From contig SKOZ01000011.1 in the NCBI GenBank assembly GCA_007119795.1, forward strand, positions 1 through 29,646: DNA of 29,646 nucleotides, written 5' to 3'. The translations under genes and the position numbers were made by a program. Shown here piece by piece: positions 16,093 to 25,013 of this stretch (position 1 is its first letter; each line of letters starts with the position of its first letter). The DNA is from Planctomycetales bacterium (GTDB lineage: Bacteria; Planctomycetota; Planctomycetia; Pirellulales; Thermoguttaceae). Below the pieces are notes generated by a model that saw only the letters and a program-made list of their open reading frames with translations, had not been told where the DNA came from and searched no databases.

Positions 16093-16557
16093 ATGCGTGC
16101 CTGCGTCCAACGTGTCCGCCAAGCTCGGGTCACCGTAGGCGATGAAGTCTGCGGCGAGATCGGTGTGGGATTGCTGGTCCTCTTGGGGGTAAGCCACCGC
16201 GACACCGCCGTTGATGCCGACCTCTTGGCCGAGAAGCTCGCCGGGCTGCGGATCTTCGAGGACCAGGGGGGGAAAATGAACCTCGCGGTGGCCGAGGTTG
16301 GCGGGGCGGTGCTTGTGGTGAGCCAGTTTACTCTCCTGGCCGACTGCCGCAAGGGACGCCGTCCCAGTTTCACGGCCGCTGCCGTGCCCGACGATGCCCG
16401 CACCCTCTACGAGCACTTCGTCTCCCGGCTTCGGGGGGTAGGGCTTCCCGTGGCGACAGGCCGTTTCGCGGCGCGCATGGAGGTCGAACTGGTCAACGAC
16501 GGCCCGGTGACCCTGGTCGTAGACAGCGAGCAACTGATACCCAGGGGACGCGGTTAG
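16093..16557 (+). CDS. dtd: D-aminoacyl-tRNA deacylase
   Basis: Hydrolyses D-amino acids (and glycine mischarged on tRNA-Ala) from tRNA, protecting translation. The 154-residue product begins [15 protein letters not shown]. It holds the active-site motif SQFTL at residues 77-81 within [17 protein letters not shown], and the second-half motif NDGPVT at 135-140 with the cross-subunit cis Gly137-Pro138 pair. Length and both motifs are textbook for the bacterial type. The ATG at 16093 follows GGGAGA with a short spacer; the frame is open further upstream but without conserved sequence. It is monocistronic here: divergent from pdxA and convergent with the small gene at 16645. Confidence 0.96.
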   Translation: MRACVQRVRQARVTVGDEVCGEIGVGLLVLLGVSHRDTAVDADLLAEKLAGLRIFEDQGGKMNLAVAEVGGAVLVVSQFTLLADCRKGRRPSFTAAAVPDDARTLYEHFVSRLRGVGLPVATGRFAARMEVELVNDGPVTLVVDSEQLIPRGRG

Positions 16558-16644
16558 GGGCAATCCCCTGCTGCACAGTCCCTTCCCCCGCGGGATGGAT
16601 CGGCGGTCCGCGCTCCACCGCTTCAAACAGCCGGCCCCCAGTCG

Positions 16645-16965
16645 CTAACCCTCTTCCGGCCGCTTGGGATCGACCAACCGATAATCGAGCCGCAAGTGGA
16701 TCGCCTCGTCGGTCTCGTGGCGGTCGGTGATACGGTATTCATGCCGGAGATTGATGCCCGCCTCGGAGGCCGCCTCCAGCCCATGCTCCAGGCAGTACTG
16801 TACGGCCGCGTATGAAGGGCCGATCACCGACTTACCGGGGCAGCCGTACTCGGTGGCCATGTACCAACGGTCCGCCTGGCTGGACTCCCCCGGGTCGGGC
16901 GAGTGGCTGTCCAATCGGCGGCCGTCCTGGTGCCCCCCAAAAAAAGAAAGGATCACTCGTTTCAT
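16645..16965 (-). CDS. Small protein of unknown function
   Basis: 106 residues from the ATG at 16965, beginning MKRVILSFFGGHQDGRR. I do not recognise the family. The sequence is soluble and rather hydrophilic, with no signal or membrane segment. WYMATEYGCPGKSVIGPS and a C-terminal block rich in charged residues (HEYRITDRHETDEAIHLRLDYRL) look like an alternating strand/helix fold. The start is supported by GGGAG eight bases upstream; an upstream in-frame ATG at 17007 lacks a comparable site. A minus-strand TAGAAT at 17043-17038 could be its -10. Coding is supported by the ribosome-binding site and the sensible composition of the protein, not by homology. Confidence 0.65.
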   Translation of the reverse strand: MKRVILSFFGGHQDGRRLDSHSPDPGESSQADRWYMATEYGCPGKSVIGPSYAAVQYCLEHGLEAASEAGINLRHEYRITDRHETDEAIHLRLDYRLVDPKRPEEG

Positions 16966-17037
16966 TGCTACGCTCCCACCAGCCGCTCCGGTCCGCGATT
17001 TGGCCACCCGTGCGGGGGTTCCCCGATCGATCCCTCT

Positions 17038-17043
17038 ATTCTA
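17038..17043 (-). promoter_or_regulatory. Candidate -10 of the small minus-strand gene
   Basis: TAGAAT on the minus strand lies about 73 bases upstream of ATG 16965. No -35 is recognisable at 16-18 bases, so support is weak. TAGAAT also occurs upstream of the methyltransferase/reductase gene at 3750. Confidence 0.25.
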
Positions 17044-17207
17044 ACCGTTTCGCGCCTCCGGAAGCGACTGCCGGCACTGCCGCGGAGGCGCGGCACCGAG
17101 GCGGGCTGGCGACTCGTCTTCTTTGCCGCGGTGCGGTATGCTGGCAAGAAAGTCGGCCGAACCGCGACCCCTTCGACTCCAGGCCCCGGGGCGAGAAAGC
17201 CATCGAA

Positions 17208-17697
17208 ATGGCGGTGCATCACAACGCTCGGCAGACGGGTGCGGCGCCGCGCCGGCGCCACATCGGCGCGGCGCGCCGGCTACTGCGGGTTCTGATTCTC
17301 TCGCTCCCGCCCGCGTGGGCCGGCAGCCCGGCTGCGGGCCAGGAGGCAGAGGGCGCGCTGCGACTGACGGTGCTCAGCTACAACATCCAGCATGGCCGCG
17401 GCATGGACGGGGAGGTCGACCTGGAGCGGATCGCCGCGGTGATCCGCCATACGGGAGCGGACGCGGTCTCTCTCCAGGAGGTCGACCGCCACACCCGGCG
17501 GACCGATCGCGTCGATCTGCCCGCCGAACTTGCCCGCCTCACGGGGATGGATGGGGTTTTCGAGCAGAACCTCGCCCTCTACCGGCCGGCGGCGCGGTGG
17601 CAGGGTGCTCGAGTGCCGCGTCATCGACGGGCCGCTGGCCTCCGACCATCGTCCCATCCTGGCTGTGCTCGAACTCCTGCCGGCCGCAGAGCGTTAG
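17208..17697 (+). pseudogene. Endonuclease/exonuclease/phosphatase-family gene, internally deleted and frameshifted
   Basis: The N-terminal part encodes an exported-looking leader (RRLLRVLILSLPPAWAGSPA) and the start of an EEP hydrolase domain: LSYNIQHGRG and SLQEVDRHTRRTDRVDLP, ending FEQNLALY at about 17583. The C-terminal part is in another frame from 17605: VLECRVIDGPLASDHRPILA, whose SDHRPI holds the catalytic Asp-His end of the domain, stopping at 17697. The central ~100-130 residues with the metal ligands and the GDLN motif are absent. LYRPAARW just before the shift reads well as the DYILYRPAARW strand of the 3' part, so the deletion probably joined two CTCTAC copies. One extra G in GGG near 17603-17605 then breaks the frame. 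An assembly error is the main alternative. Confidence 0.7.
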
Positions 17698-17850
17698 AAT
17701 CGTAAGGGAAACAGCTCCTGCCCGGCGCTGGGGGGGGAGGCGGCGCTGGGCGAATCAACGACGAACCGAGAGTCCCCGGGGACTGGCGCCCCGCGGTGAG
17801 GGCCCCAAATCCCGTCTGCCCGCAAGACAAAGAAAGATTGGAGAAGATTC

Positions 17851-18948
17851 ATGTCAAACCCTTGGACGCGACGCAACGCGAGATTCGGTCCGGGGGGCCT
17901 GGCCTTGTGTCTGTTGGTCGTTTTCGGTTGCGAGCCCCCGCCGCCGGATGAGACACTACCCAAGCCCGAGCCGCCTCCGGTGGTGCTCCCGCCGGCCGAA
18001 GAAGAGGAGGCGGAGCCGGAAGTGCCCTCGCCGCCCATGGAGGAGCCTGCCGAAGTTCCCGCGCCGTTCGAGTCGCCCCCCCCGGATCCCGAGCCGCCCG
18101 CCGACGCCGAGCCGCCGGAGGATTTGCCGACGCCGGAGGAGCCGGAATTCGACGAGGAGCTCCTCTACGAGCCCCCGCCGCCGCGCGAGACCGACGCCCC
18201 CTACATCCCCCCCACTCCGCCCTACGACCTGGGCGATCCCCTCGTCGAAAACGTGGAAGCCCTGCGCCCCCTTCACGAAGAAAACCCCGTCTGGATCGAC
18301 GTCGAGGGGCAGCGATTGGTCATGGTGGGTGTCGTCTGTCAGCGGCGGGCCCCGCTCGAGATGTTCGCCTGCCTGGTGAACACGAAAGAGCACGAGGCGA
18401 TCGTGGCGGTACCCACGCACGCCCAGGACGTCCACGCCGGTCTGCTGGTGCTCGGGGCCGAGGTGGGGCGTCCCGTGCGGTATTATCCTGAATACGTTCC
18501 GGCGAGCGGCACGGAGGTGGAAGTGACCGTCGCCTACCGCGACGAAGACGGGCAGATTCACCAATACCGCGCCCAGGAATGGATCCGCCATCGCGAGACG
18601 GGCAAGCCGATGGAGTATCCCTGGGTGTTCGCTGGAAGCGGGTTCTGGGAGGATCCGCTCACCGGGAAGATCCATTACCAGGCGGAATCCGGCGATTTCA
18701 TCTGCGTGGCCAACTTTCCTTCGGCAATGCTCGACCTCCCGGTAAAGAGCTCTCAGGACAATGCCCTGCTCCTCTTCGAACCCTGGACGGAACGAATCCC
18801 CGAGGTGGGGTCGCCGGTGACGGTGACCCTCACACCGCTTTTGGAGACGCGGCCCTCCGCAGAGGAGGCCCCCGCCGATTCCCAGGAGCCGGGGCCGCCC
18901 GCGGACGAGCCGGCTCCGCCTCACGACGTTTCCGACGACGACGCCTGA
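17851..18948 (+). CDS. Proline/glutamate-rich YdjY-type lipoprotein
   Basis: 365-residue lipoprotein. A basic start and hydrophobic stretch (GGLALCLLVVFGC) end in a lipobox with Cys27 as the lipidated residue. Residues ~28-145 are an extremely Pro/Glu-rich spacer with no globular content, probably an extended tether across the envelope. Residues ~150-320 form a YdjY-like domain: NPVWIDVEGQRLVMVG, then CLVNTKEHEAIVAVPTHAQ, then WVFAGSGFWEDP. Its function in any organism is unsettled. A second Pro/Glu-rich tail closes the protein. The ATG at 17851 follows TTGGAGA. The M14-like peptidase starts 15 bases after its stop, so they are probably one operon. Confidence 0.8.
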   Translation: MSNPWTRRNARFGPGGLALCLLVVFGCEPPPPDETLPKPEPPPVVLPPAEEEEAEPEVPSPPMEEPAEVPAPFESPPPDPEPPADAEPPEDLPTPEEPEFDEELLYEPPPPRETDAPYIPPTPPYDLGDPLVENVEALRPLHEENPVWIDVEGQRLVMVGVVCQRRAPLEMFACLVNTKEHEAIVAVPTHAQDVHAGLLVLGAEVGRPVRYYPEYVPASGTEVEVTVAYRDEDGQIHQYRAQEWIRHRETGKPMEYPWVFAGSGFWEDPLTGKIHYQAESGDFICVANFPSAMLDLPVKSSQDNALLLFEPWTERIPEVGSPVTVTLTPLLETRPSAEEAPADSQEPGPPADEPAPPHDVSDDDA

Positions 18949-18962
18949 AAGAGGGTTTGCTC

Positions 18963-20198
18963 ATGGAGAAAAGGAATCCGGTGTCTCGGCGGACGCTGCT
19001 GGCCGGCGGCGCCGTTGCCGCTGGTATGGCAGGGCTGCGGCACGGTTGGGCGAGCAGCCGGCAGACCTCGGAGCAGCCGATGGTCGATTGCGGCTTCCCC
19101 GGCGGCAATATCGTCCTCGAGCGGATCGAGGGAGACGAAGTCTATCTCCACCAGGACCAGCGCGACACGCCCGATTTCTGGTTTTACTGGTACTTCCGCG
19201 TCCGCGGGGCCGCCGGACGCGAGTTGGCCTTCCACTTCACACGAGGTGACGTGCTCACCTCGGCGGGCCCGGCGGTGAGCGCCGACGGCGGGGCGAACTG
19301 GTCGTGGCTCGGCCGGCAGTCGTCCGAACCCACCTTCCGGTATGCCTTCGGCGAGACGAACGACAGTGTCCGCTTCTGCCTTGCCGTACCCTACGTCGAG
19401 GCCGACCTGATGCGCTTTCTGTCCCGCTACCGGGATCACCCCCACCTCCGCGTCGACCACCATGCCACCACCCGGAAAGGGCGCCGCACGGAGCGCCTCC
19501 ACGCGGGCCGCCTGAATGGCACGCCGCGACATCGCGTCCTCCTCACCGTGCGCCACCACGCCTGCGAGACCATGGCGAGCTGGTCCCTCGAGGGGATCCT
19601 CGAGGCCGTGCTGGCCGATGACGAAATCGGCCGCTGGTTTCGCGAGAACGTGGAGATCGCCGCCCTCCCCTTCATGGACAAGGACGGCGTGGAAGAGGGC
19701 GACCAAGGGAAGAACCGCCGGCCGCACGACCACAACCGCGATTACCTGGAGACGAGCATCTACCCGGCCGTCGCCGAGCTTCGCCGCTTCGCCCCCGCCT
19801 GGTCCGAAGGGCGGCTCGCCACCGCCCTCGACATGCACTGTCCCTGGATTCGCGGGGGCGGCGAGGGGCGCGGGAGCAACGAGCAGGTTTTCTTCGTCGG
19901 CCATCCGGATCCGGAGGTCTGGGAGGAGCAACAGGCCTTCTCCCGGACTCTGGAAGCCGTGCAGGCCGGCCCCCTGCGTCACGAGAGCCGCTTCAACATT
20001 CCCTGGGGAGAAAGCTGGAACACGGGCGAAGAGCCGCGGAGCTGTTCTCGCTGGGCTGCCGGGCTCCCCGGCATCCGCGTCGCTGCGACCATCGAAATCC
20101 CCTACGCACTGGTCGGCGAAAAAGAGGTTACCGTGGCCGGCGCCCGCCTGCTCGGGCACGACCTCGCCCGGGCCATGCGGGTCTACCTGGAGTCGTAA
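18963..20198 (+). CDS. Tat-exported M14-family-like zinc carboxypeptidase
   Basis: 411 residues. The twin-arginine signal is SRRTLLAGG at residues 8-16 followed by a Gly/Ala-rich hydrophobic stretch, so a folded metalloenzyme is exported. An N-terminal beta domain (~40-145) precedes the peptidase domain, as in cytosolic-carboxypeptidase-like M14 members. The zinc site is readable: HACE at 199-202 gives the HxxE pair and His292 in LDMHCPW gives the third ligand. NRD at 258-260 matches the substrate-carboxylate NR motif. The general base is probably Glu378 in ATIEIPY. The substrate could be a peptide or a peptidoglycan stem and cannot be read. The ATG at 18963 follows AGAGGG. It is cotranscribed with the upstream lipoprotein gene. 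Confidence 0.82.
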   Translation: MEKRNPVSRRTLLAGGAVAAGMAGLRHGWASSRQTSEQPMVDCGFPGGNIVLERIEGDEVYLHQDQRDTPDFWFYWYFRVRGAAGRELAFHFTRGDVLTSAGPAVSADGGANWSWLGRQSSEPTFRYAFGETNDSVRFCLAVPYVEADLMRFLSRYRDHPHLRVDHHATTRKGRRTERLHAGRLNGTPRHRVLLTVRHHACETMASWSLEGILEAVLADDEIGRWFRENVEIAALPFMDKDGVEEGDQGKNRRPHDHNRDYLETSIYPAVAELRRFAPAWSEGRLATALDMHCPWIRGGGEGRGSNEQVFFVGHPDPEVWEEQQAFSRTLEAVQAGPLRHESRFNIPWGESWNTGEEPRSCSRWAAGLPGIRVAATIEIPYALVGEKEVTVAGARLLGHDLARAMRVYLES

Positions 20199-20730
20199 GT
20201 CTTTGGTGGGTGGCGAGGTAAGAGAGGCGAGATGGTAGGGTGCGGGTTTCCCGCTCCTCTTGAATGGGGTGAGTGGCGTCGGCACGCCCATTGCGGTCTC
20301 CTTGTTTAAGAGTACCGCGGAAGCGACGCCGCGCACGCAGTCACCAGCAACCGGCCGATGTCGCTCGGCAGCCCTCTCTTGCCGCTCTCCCGGTGGTGTC
20401 CAAGGTATGGCGGCGAGTCCGTGGAGTGGAGAAGCTGACGGGAAAAGGGCAATTCCCGGAGTTCACCCCGGCAAACAGCGATCTTTAGTTCGCAGGTAAG
20501 GATCGATTCTGATTGCCGCGGGCTCCGTGCGCCGAAATAATGCAGTGTGAACGGGTTGAGAAGTCGGATCGCGCACCGACCCGCAGGCCGGACCGTTCCC
20601 AGTGGAAGGCGTCGCACTTGCCCGCGGGCCGTTGCCTCCGCCGGCTCGTCGCAGACACAAGGCCCCGGGCCGCGCGGCCTTGGGGCGGCGGTTGTGTTGC
20701 AGTCCCCCTATACACCATCGCGGGAAGTCT
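20199..20730. other. 532-base intergenic region before the CBS/kor cluster
   Basis: No credible gene is present. Just after the peptidase stop, GCGGG (20242-20246) and CCCGC (20250-20254) form a short stem flanked by AGAGG (20223-20227) and CCTCT (20256-20260), a possible weak terminator. A promoter candidate lies at 20513-20541. CAAGGCC (20658-20664) and GGCCTTG (20676-20682) make a 7-bp stem in the leader. No tRNA or known riboswitch was recognised. Confidence 0.45.
20513..20541 (+). promoter_or_regulatory. Candidate promoter of the CBS-korAB cluster
   Basis: TTGCCG at 20513-20518 and AATAAT at 20536-20541 are 17 bases apart, matching consensus at 4/6 and 5/6. Transcription would start near 20548 and leave a leader of about 180 bases before ATG 20731, containing a 7-bp stem-loop. 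Confidence 0.35.
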
Positions 20731-21216
20731 ATGGACATCGGGTTGCTGCTCAACACCGAGCCGATCCGCGGCGTGGGTGTGCTGGAGCCGATTTGCGTGG
20801 AGCCCCAGACCCCCGTGGCGGACGTGCTGCGCGTCATGCAGGAAAACCGCCGCGGCAGCGCGTTCGTCTGCCGGAACGGTCGACTGGTGGGGATCTTCAC
20901 GGAGCGCGATGCCCTCAAGCTCATATGCCCTCGGGCAACCGCCGAGCAGGCGGCCGCGGCCATGGCCCAGCCCATCGAATCCGTCATGACTCCCGATCCG
21001 ATCACGCTCCGCGGTGACGAGTCGGTCAAGGCGGCCGTGGCCCGCATGTCGGAAAACGGCTATCGCCGCCTCCCCATCGTCGACGAGAACCACCGGCCGG
21101 TCGGGCTCATCGACGCCGCCGTCATCATGCGCTGGCTCGTCGAGTTGATCCCCCGCACCGTGTACAATCTCCCTCCGGTCCCCAATCCCACGACCTCGGA
21201 ACGTGAGGGACCTTAA
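20731..21216 (+). CDS. CBS-pair protein upstream of korA
   Basis: 161-residue protein made almost entirely of a CBS pair (Bateman module), which in characterised proteins binds adenine nucleotides or SAM and regulates a partner. The first CBS unit runs about 20-75 with GRLVGIFTERDALKL. The second runs about 90-145: SVMTPDPITLRGDESVKAAVARM, then YRRLPIVDENHRPVGLIDAA. There is no fused enzyme or DNA-binding domain. The ATG at 20731 has GGGAAG just upstream. It precedes korA by 35 bases, and the zinc-ribbon CBS gene after korB shares the phrase VGIFTERDAL, so the two CBS proteins are probably paralogues serving this oxidoreductase. The ligand cannot be read. Confidence 0.85.
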   Translation: MDIGLLLNTEPIRGVGVLEPICVEPQTPVADVLRVMQENRRGSAFVCRNGRLVGIFTERDALKLICPRATAEQAAAAMAQPIESVMTPDPITLRGDESVKAAVARMSENGYRRLPIVDENHRPVGLIDAAVIMRWLVELIPRTVYNLPPVPNPTTSEREGP

Positions 21217-21251
21217 CACCCCGCCGTCTTCTACGGCACCTCCCCATCACC

Positions 21252-23126
21252 ATGCAACAGTCGCAAGTAAACGATCAGTCGATCGCTGCGTCTCTGAAGA
21301 ACCGCGTCGAGCTCTCTTCCGCCACGGTCCGCTTCTGCGGCGATTCGGGTGACGGCATGCAGTTGGCCGGCAGCCAGTTCACCAACACCTCCGCCCTCCT
21401 GGGCAACGACGTGGCCACGTTCCCCGACTTCCCCGCGGAGATCCGCGCGCCGCGGGGGACGAAGGCCGGAGTCAGCGGCTTCCAGATCCACTTCGCCGAC
21501 CACGACATCTTCACCCCCGGCGACCAGTTGGACGCCCTGGTGGCCATGAATCCCGCCGCCCTCGCCACGAACCTCGAAGCCCTGGTCGGCGGAGGCCTCC
21601 TGATCGTCAACTCCGACAGCTTCAGCGGCCGCGACCTCGATCTCGCCGGATACAAGACCAGCCCCCTGGAAGACGGCAGCCTCTCCGGCTACCAGGTGGT
21701 CCAGGTGGAGATGACCAAGCTCACCCGCCTGGCCGTCAAGGACCTCGAGTTGGGGAGCAAGGAGGCCGACCGTTGCCGGAACTTCTTCGCCATGGGGCTG
21801 GTGTACTGGCTCTTCGACCGCTCGCTCGAGCCCACCATCCGGTACATCAACGAGAAATTCGGCCGCCGGCCGGCCATCGCCGAGGCCAACCGGCGGGCCT
21901 TGATGGCCGGCTACCACTACGGGGAAACGACCGAGGCCATCGCCCACCGCTACCACATCGAGCCGGCGCGGCTGCCCCCCGGGCTCTATCGCAACGTCAC
22001 CGGCAACCAGGCGCTGGCCTGGGGCCTGATGGCGGCGTCGAAGCTCAGCGGCTGCGGGCTCTACTTCGCCAGCTACCCGATTACCCCCGCCAGCGACATC
22101 CTCCATGAAGTGGCGCGGCGGAAGAACTTCGGCGTCCGCACCTTCCAGGCCGAGGACGAGATCGCCGCCGTGACCTCCGCTATCGGGGCTTCGTTCGGCG
22201 GCGCCATGGCGGTGACCAGCACCAGCGGCCCGGGAATGGCCCTGAAGGCGGAGGGGATCGGCCTCGCTGTGATGACGGAGTTGCCCCTCTTGGTGATCAA
22301 CGTGCAGCGTGCCGGTCCGAGTACCGGTCTGCCCACAAAGACGGAGCAGGCCGACCTGCTCCAGGTGATGTTCGGCCGCAACAGCGAGTGTCCCCTTCCG
22401 GTACTCGCCGCTCGCAGCCCGGCCGACTGCTTCGAAGCCGCCATCGAGGCCTGGCGGATCGCCGTGCGGTTCATGACCCCGGTGGTCCTCCTCAGCGACG
22501 CCTACGTGGCCAACGGCTCCGAGCCGTGGTGCATTCCCGAGATGGCCGACTTGACTCCCTTCCCCGTGCGGCATCCGGCCACCGCCGAGGACGACGGCTT
22601 CCTCCCCTATGCTCGCGATGAGCGACTGGCCCGCCCCTGGGCCCTGCCGGGAACGCCCGGACTGGCCCACCGCATCGGTGGGCTGGAGAAGCAGGACCTT
22701 ACCGGGAACGTGAGCTACGATCCCGCCAACCACCAGCACATGGTGGACCTCCGCGCCCGCAAGGTGGCCAACGTGGCGGCCGACGTCCCCGCGCAGGGGG
22801 TCGAAGGACCCGAGGAAGGCAGCCTCCTGGTCGTCGGCTGGGGCGGCACCTACGGGGCCTTGGCTACGGCCGCCGGCCGGCTGCGGCGCCGCGGTGCCGC
22901 CGTGGCGCACGCCCACTTGCGATACCTCAACCCCCTGCCGCGCAATCTCGGGGAAATCCTCCGCCGGTACGAGAAAGTTCTGGTCGCCGAGTTGAACTGC
23001 GGTCAGCTCCGCCTCTTGCTCCGCGGCCAGTATCTCGTCGACGCAAAGGGGCTCAACAAAGTGGCCGGCCGGCCGTTAACCGTCGCCGAGGTCACCGACG
23101 CCATGGAAAAGCTGCTCGCCGACTGA
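21252..23126 (+). CDS. korA: 2-oxoacid:ferredoxin oxidoreductase, fused gamma-alpha subunit
   Basis: Large subunit of a two-subunit enzyme that interconverts a 2-oxoacid (probably 2-oxoglutarate) plus CoA with the acyl-CoA, CO2 and reduced ferredoxin. Residues ~20-230 are the gamma domain (FCGDSGDGMQLAG, then FPAEIRAPRGTKAGVSGFQI). Residues ~250-624 are the alpha domain, with YPITPASDILHE at 275-286, TSTSGPGMALKAEG at 322-335, and QRAGPSTGLPTKTEQAD. This gamma-alpha fusion is the KorA arrangement. The 624-residue length is normal. The ATG at 21252 has no visible ribosome-binding site, so it may rely on coupling to the CBS gene. No ferredoxin-like delta domain is present here. KorB follows directly. 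Confidence 0.93.
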   Translation: MQQSQVNDQSIAASLKNRVELSSATVRFCGDSGDGMQLAGSQFTNTSALLGNDVATFPDFPAEIRAPRGTKAGVSGFQIHFADHDIFTPGDQLDALVAMNPAALATNLEALVGGGLLIVNSDSFSGRDLDLAGYKTSPLEDGSLSGYQVVQVEMTKLTRLAVKDLELGSKEADRCRNFFAMGLVYWLFDRSLEPTIRYINEKFGRRPAIAEANRRALMAGYHYGETTEAIAHRYHIEPARLPPGLYRNVTGNQALAWGLMAASKLSGCGLYFASYPITPASDILHEVARRKNFGVRTFQAEDEIAAVTSAIGASFGGAMAVTSTSGPGMALKAEGIGLAVMTELPLLVINVQRAGPSTGLPTKTEQADLLQVMFGRNSECPLPVLAARSPADCFEAAIEAWRIAVRFMTPVVLLSDAYVANGSEPWCIPEMADLTPFPVRHPATAEDDGFLPYARDERLARPWALPGTPGLAHRIGGLEKQDLTGNVSYDPANHQHMVDLRARKVANVAADVPAQGVEGPEEGSLLVVGWGGTYGALATAAGRLRRRGAAVAHAHLRYLNPLPRNLGEILRRYEKVLVAELNCGQLRLLLRGQYLVDAKGLNKVAGRPLTVAEVTDAMEKLLAD

Positions 23127-23148
23127 TTCGATCCCGACACCAACACAG

Positions 23149-23169
23149 CCCCCCCTGAGGGGGATCCTA

Positions 23170-23170
<1 letters not shown>
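23149..23170 (+). promoter_or_regulatory. korB ribosome-binding site inside a hairpin
   Basis: CCCCCCC at 23149-23155 faces GGGGG at 23159-23163 across a TGA loop, forming at least five G-C pairs. The G-run is the only purine-rich sequence at a proper distance (6 bases) from the ATG at 23170, so the hairpin would mask it. Ribosomes finishing korA 23 bases upstream could open it, which would couple korB to korA. Confidence 0.45.
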
Positions 23171-24198
<1,028 letters not shown>

Positions 24199-24229
24199 GC
24201 AGCGAGCGGCGGGGCGCGGTCGACCACCC

Positions 24230-24257
24230 GTGGACCACTGACAACTGACAACGGACC
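24230..24257. repeat. Short heptamer repeat before the zinc-ribbon CBS gene
   Basis: The heptamer ACTGACA occurs twice in tandem (24237-24250), flanked by the related GTGGACC (24230-24236) and ACGGACC (24251-24257), so four units share a period of 7. It ends 7 bases before the ATG at 24265 and takes the place where a ribosome-binding site would be. Similar CTGACAA/CTGACCA simple repeats are scattered between genes in several bacterial phyla. Confidence 0.5.
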
Positions 24258-24264
24258 AAACCCC

Positions 24265-24771
24265 ATGATCCAGTGTCCCGACTGCGGCTTCGCCAACATC
24301 GACGGTGCGGACATGTGCGAGAAGTGCCAGAAACCCCTCTGCGGGCTTTCCGACCCGCATCGGGCCTCGCACCTGGAAGACTCGCTCTTCCGCGACCCCA
24401 TCGCCCGCCTCAACCCCCGTCGTCCCCTCGTCGTGGCGCCGGAGACACCCGCCGGTGAGGTCCTCCGCCGCATGGTCGACCGCGCCGGCGGCTGCGCCGT
24501 GGTCGCCAGCGAGGGTAAGGTCGTCGGAATCTTCACCGAACGCGACGCGTTGATGGACCTCGGCCCGGACGCCGCCGCCATGGCCGACCGTCCCATCCGC
24601 GAACTGATGACCGCCTCGGTGGAAACGCTCGAGCTGGACGATTCGATCGCCTTCGCCGTCCACAAGATGGACGTGGGCGGCTACCGCCACCTACCCATCC
24701 TCTCCGCCGGGCAGATCGAAGGCATCATCTCCGTCCGGGACATCCTCGACTACATCACCGCCAACGCTTGA
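24265..24771 (+). CDS. Zinc-ribbon CBS-pair protein downstream of korB
   Basis: 168 residues. The N-terminus MIQCPDCGFANIDGADMCEK carries a treble-clef/zinc-ribbon pattern, Cys4-Cys7 and Cys18-Cys21. A linker (~25-50) leads to a CBS pair: unit one ~52-105 with GKVVGIFTERDALMDL, unit two ~115-165 ending IEGIISVRDILDYI. It resembles the CBS protein before korA. The pairing suggests a regulator that binds a nucleotide through CBS and a partner protein or nucleic acid through the ribbon, but neither is shown. No normal ribosome-binding site precedes the ATG at 24265; a heptamer repeat lies there instead. A strong hairpin follows the stop. Confidence 0.85.
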   Translation: MIQCPDCGFANIDGADMCEKCQKPLCGLSDPHRASHLEDSLFRDPIARLNPRRPLVVAPETPAGEVLRRMVDRAGGCAVVASEGKVVGIFTERDALMDLGPDAAAMADRPIRELMTASVETLELDDSIAFAVHKMDVGGYRHLPILSAGQIEGIISVRDILDYITANA

Positions 24772-24777
24772 GTAGCT

Positions 24778-24806
24778 GGCCGATCGGCAGGCGCCGCAGA
24801 TCGGCC
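24778..24806 (+). terminator. Strong hairpin at the end of the kor cluster
   Basis: GGCCGAT (24778-24784) pairs perfectly with ATCGGCC (24800-24806). Inside it CGGC (24785-24788) pairs with GCCG (24793-24796) around AGGC, with a 3-base bulge, for 11 pairs in all. It begins 7 bases after the stop of the CBS gene. There is no T-tract, as is common at this G+C. Confidence 0.5.
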
Positions 24807-24983
24807 CTCCCCCGGGGAAACGACAGAGGGGTACGGCTATCCCGCCTGAGAGTTACCCTTGATTTGGGGTGTCAGGGTCTTCATCATCGCTTCTGGCCGC
24901 TTCGTTTTTTCCCTACCTCGACGAAGAGTGAGGGCAGAGTACGCCGGGACGGAGCCTCGGAGCCGATGCGAGTCCATAAGATA

Positions 24984-25013
24984 TTGACTCGCAAGGCTTT
25001 ATATTGCGACAAT
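24984..25013 (+). promoter_or_regulatory. Candidate promoter of the MFS-acyltransferase-ligase gene, with an operator-like repeat
   Basis: TTGACT (24984-24989, 5/6) and GACAAT (25008-25013, 4/6) are 18 bases apart in an AT-rich island unusual for this window. A perfect inverted repeat, TCGCAA (24989-24994) and TTGCGA (25004-25009), spans the spacer and would occlude polymerase if bound. No regulator gene is adjacent. Confidence 0.4.

Noticed and set aside
16009..16200. Upstream extension of pdxA antisense to dtd
   Set aside because: The frame is open for about 200 more codons, but it lacks conserved sequence and overlaps dtd, which is certain.
17698..17850. G8 run with GGCGCTG on both sides (17724-17748)
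   Set aside because: A short G-tract with a 7-base direct repeat in a GC-rich gap is not enough to claim an element; it is also a place where sequencing errors are likely.
24826..24880. TPP-riboswitch-like stretch (GGGGTAC, CCTGAGAG, TTACCCTT)
   Set aside because: The first half resembles the THI box, and GGGT can pair with ACCC, but the GAACCTGATC and GATAATGCCAGCG parts are missing and no thiamine gene follows.
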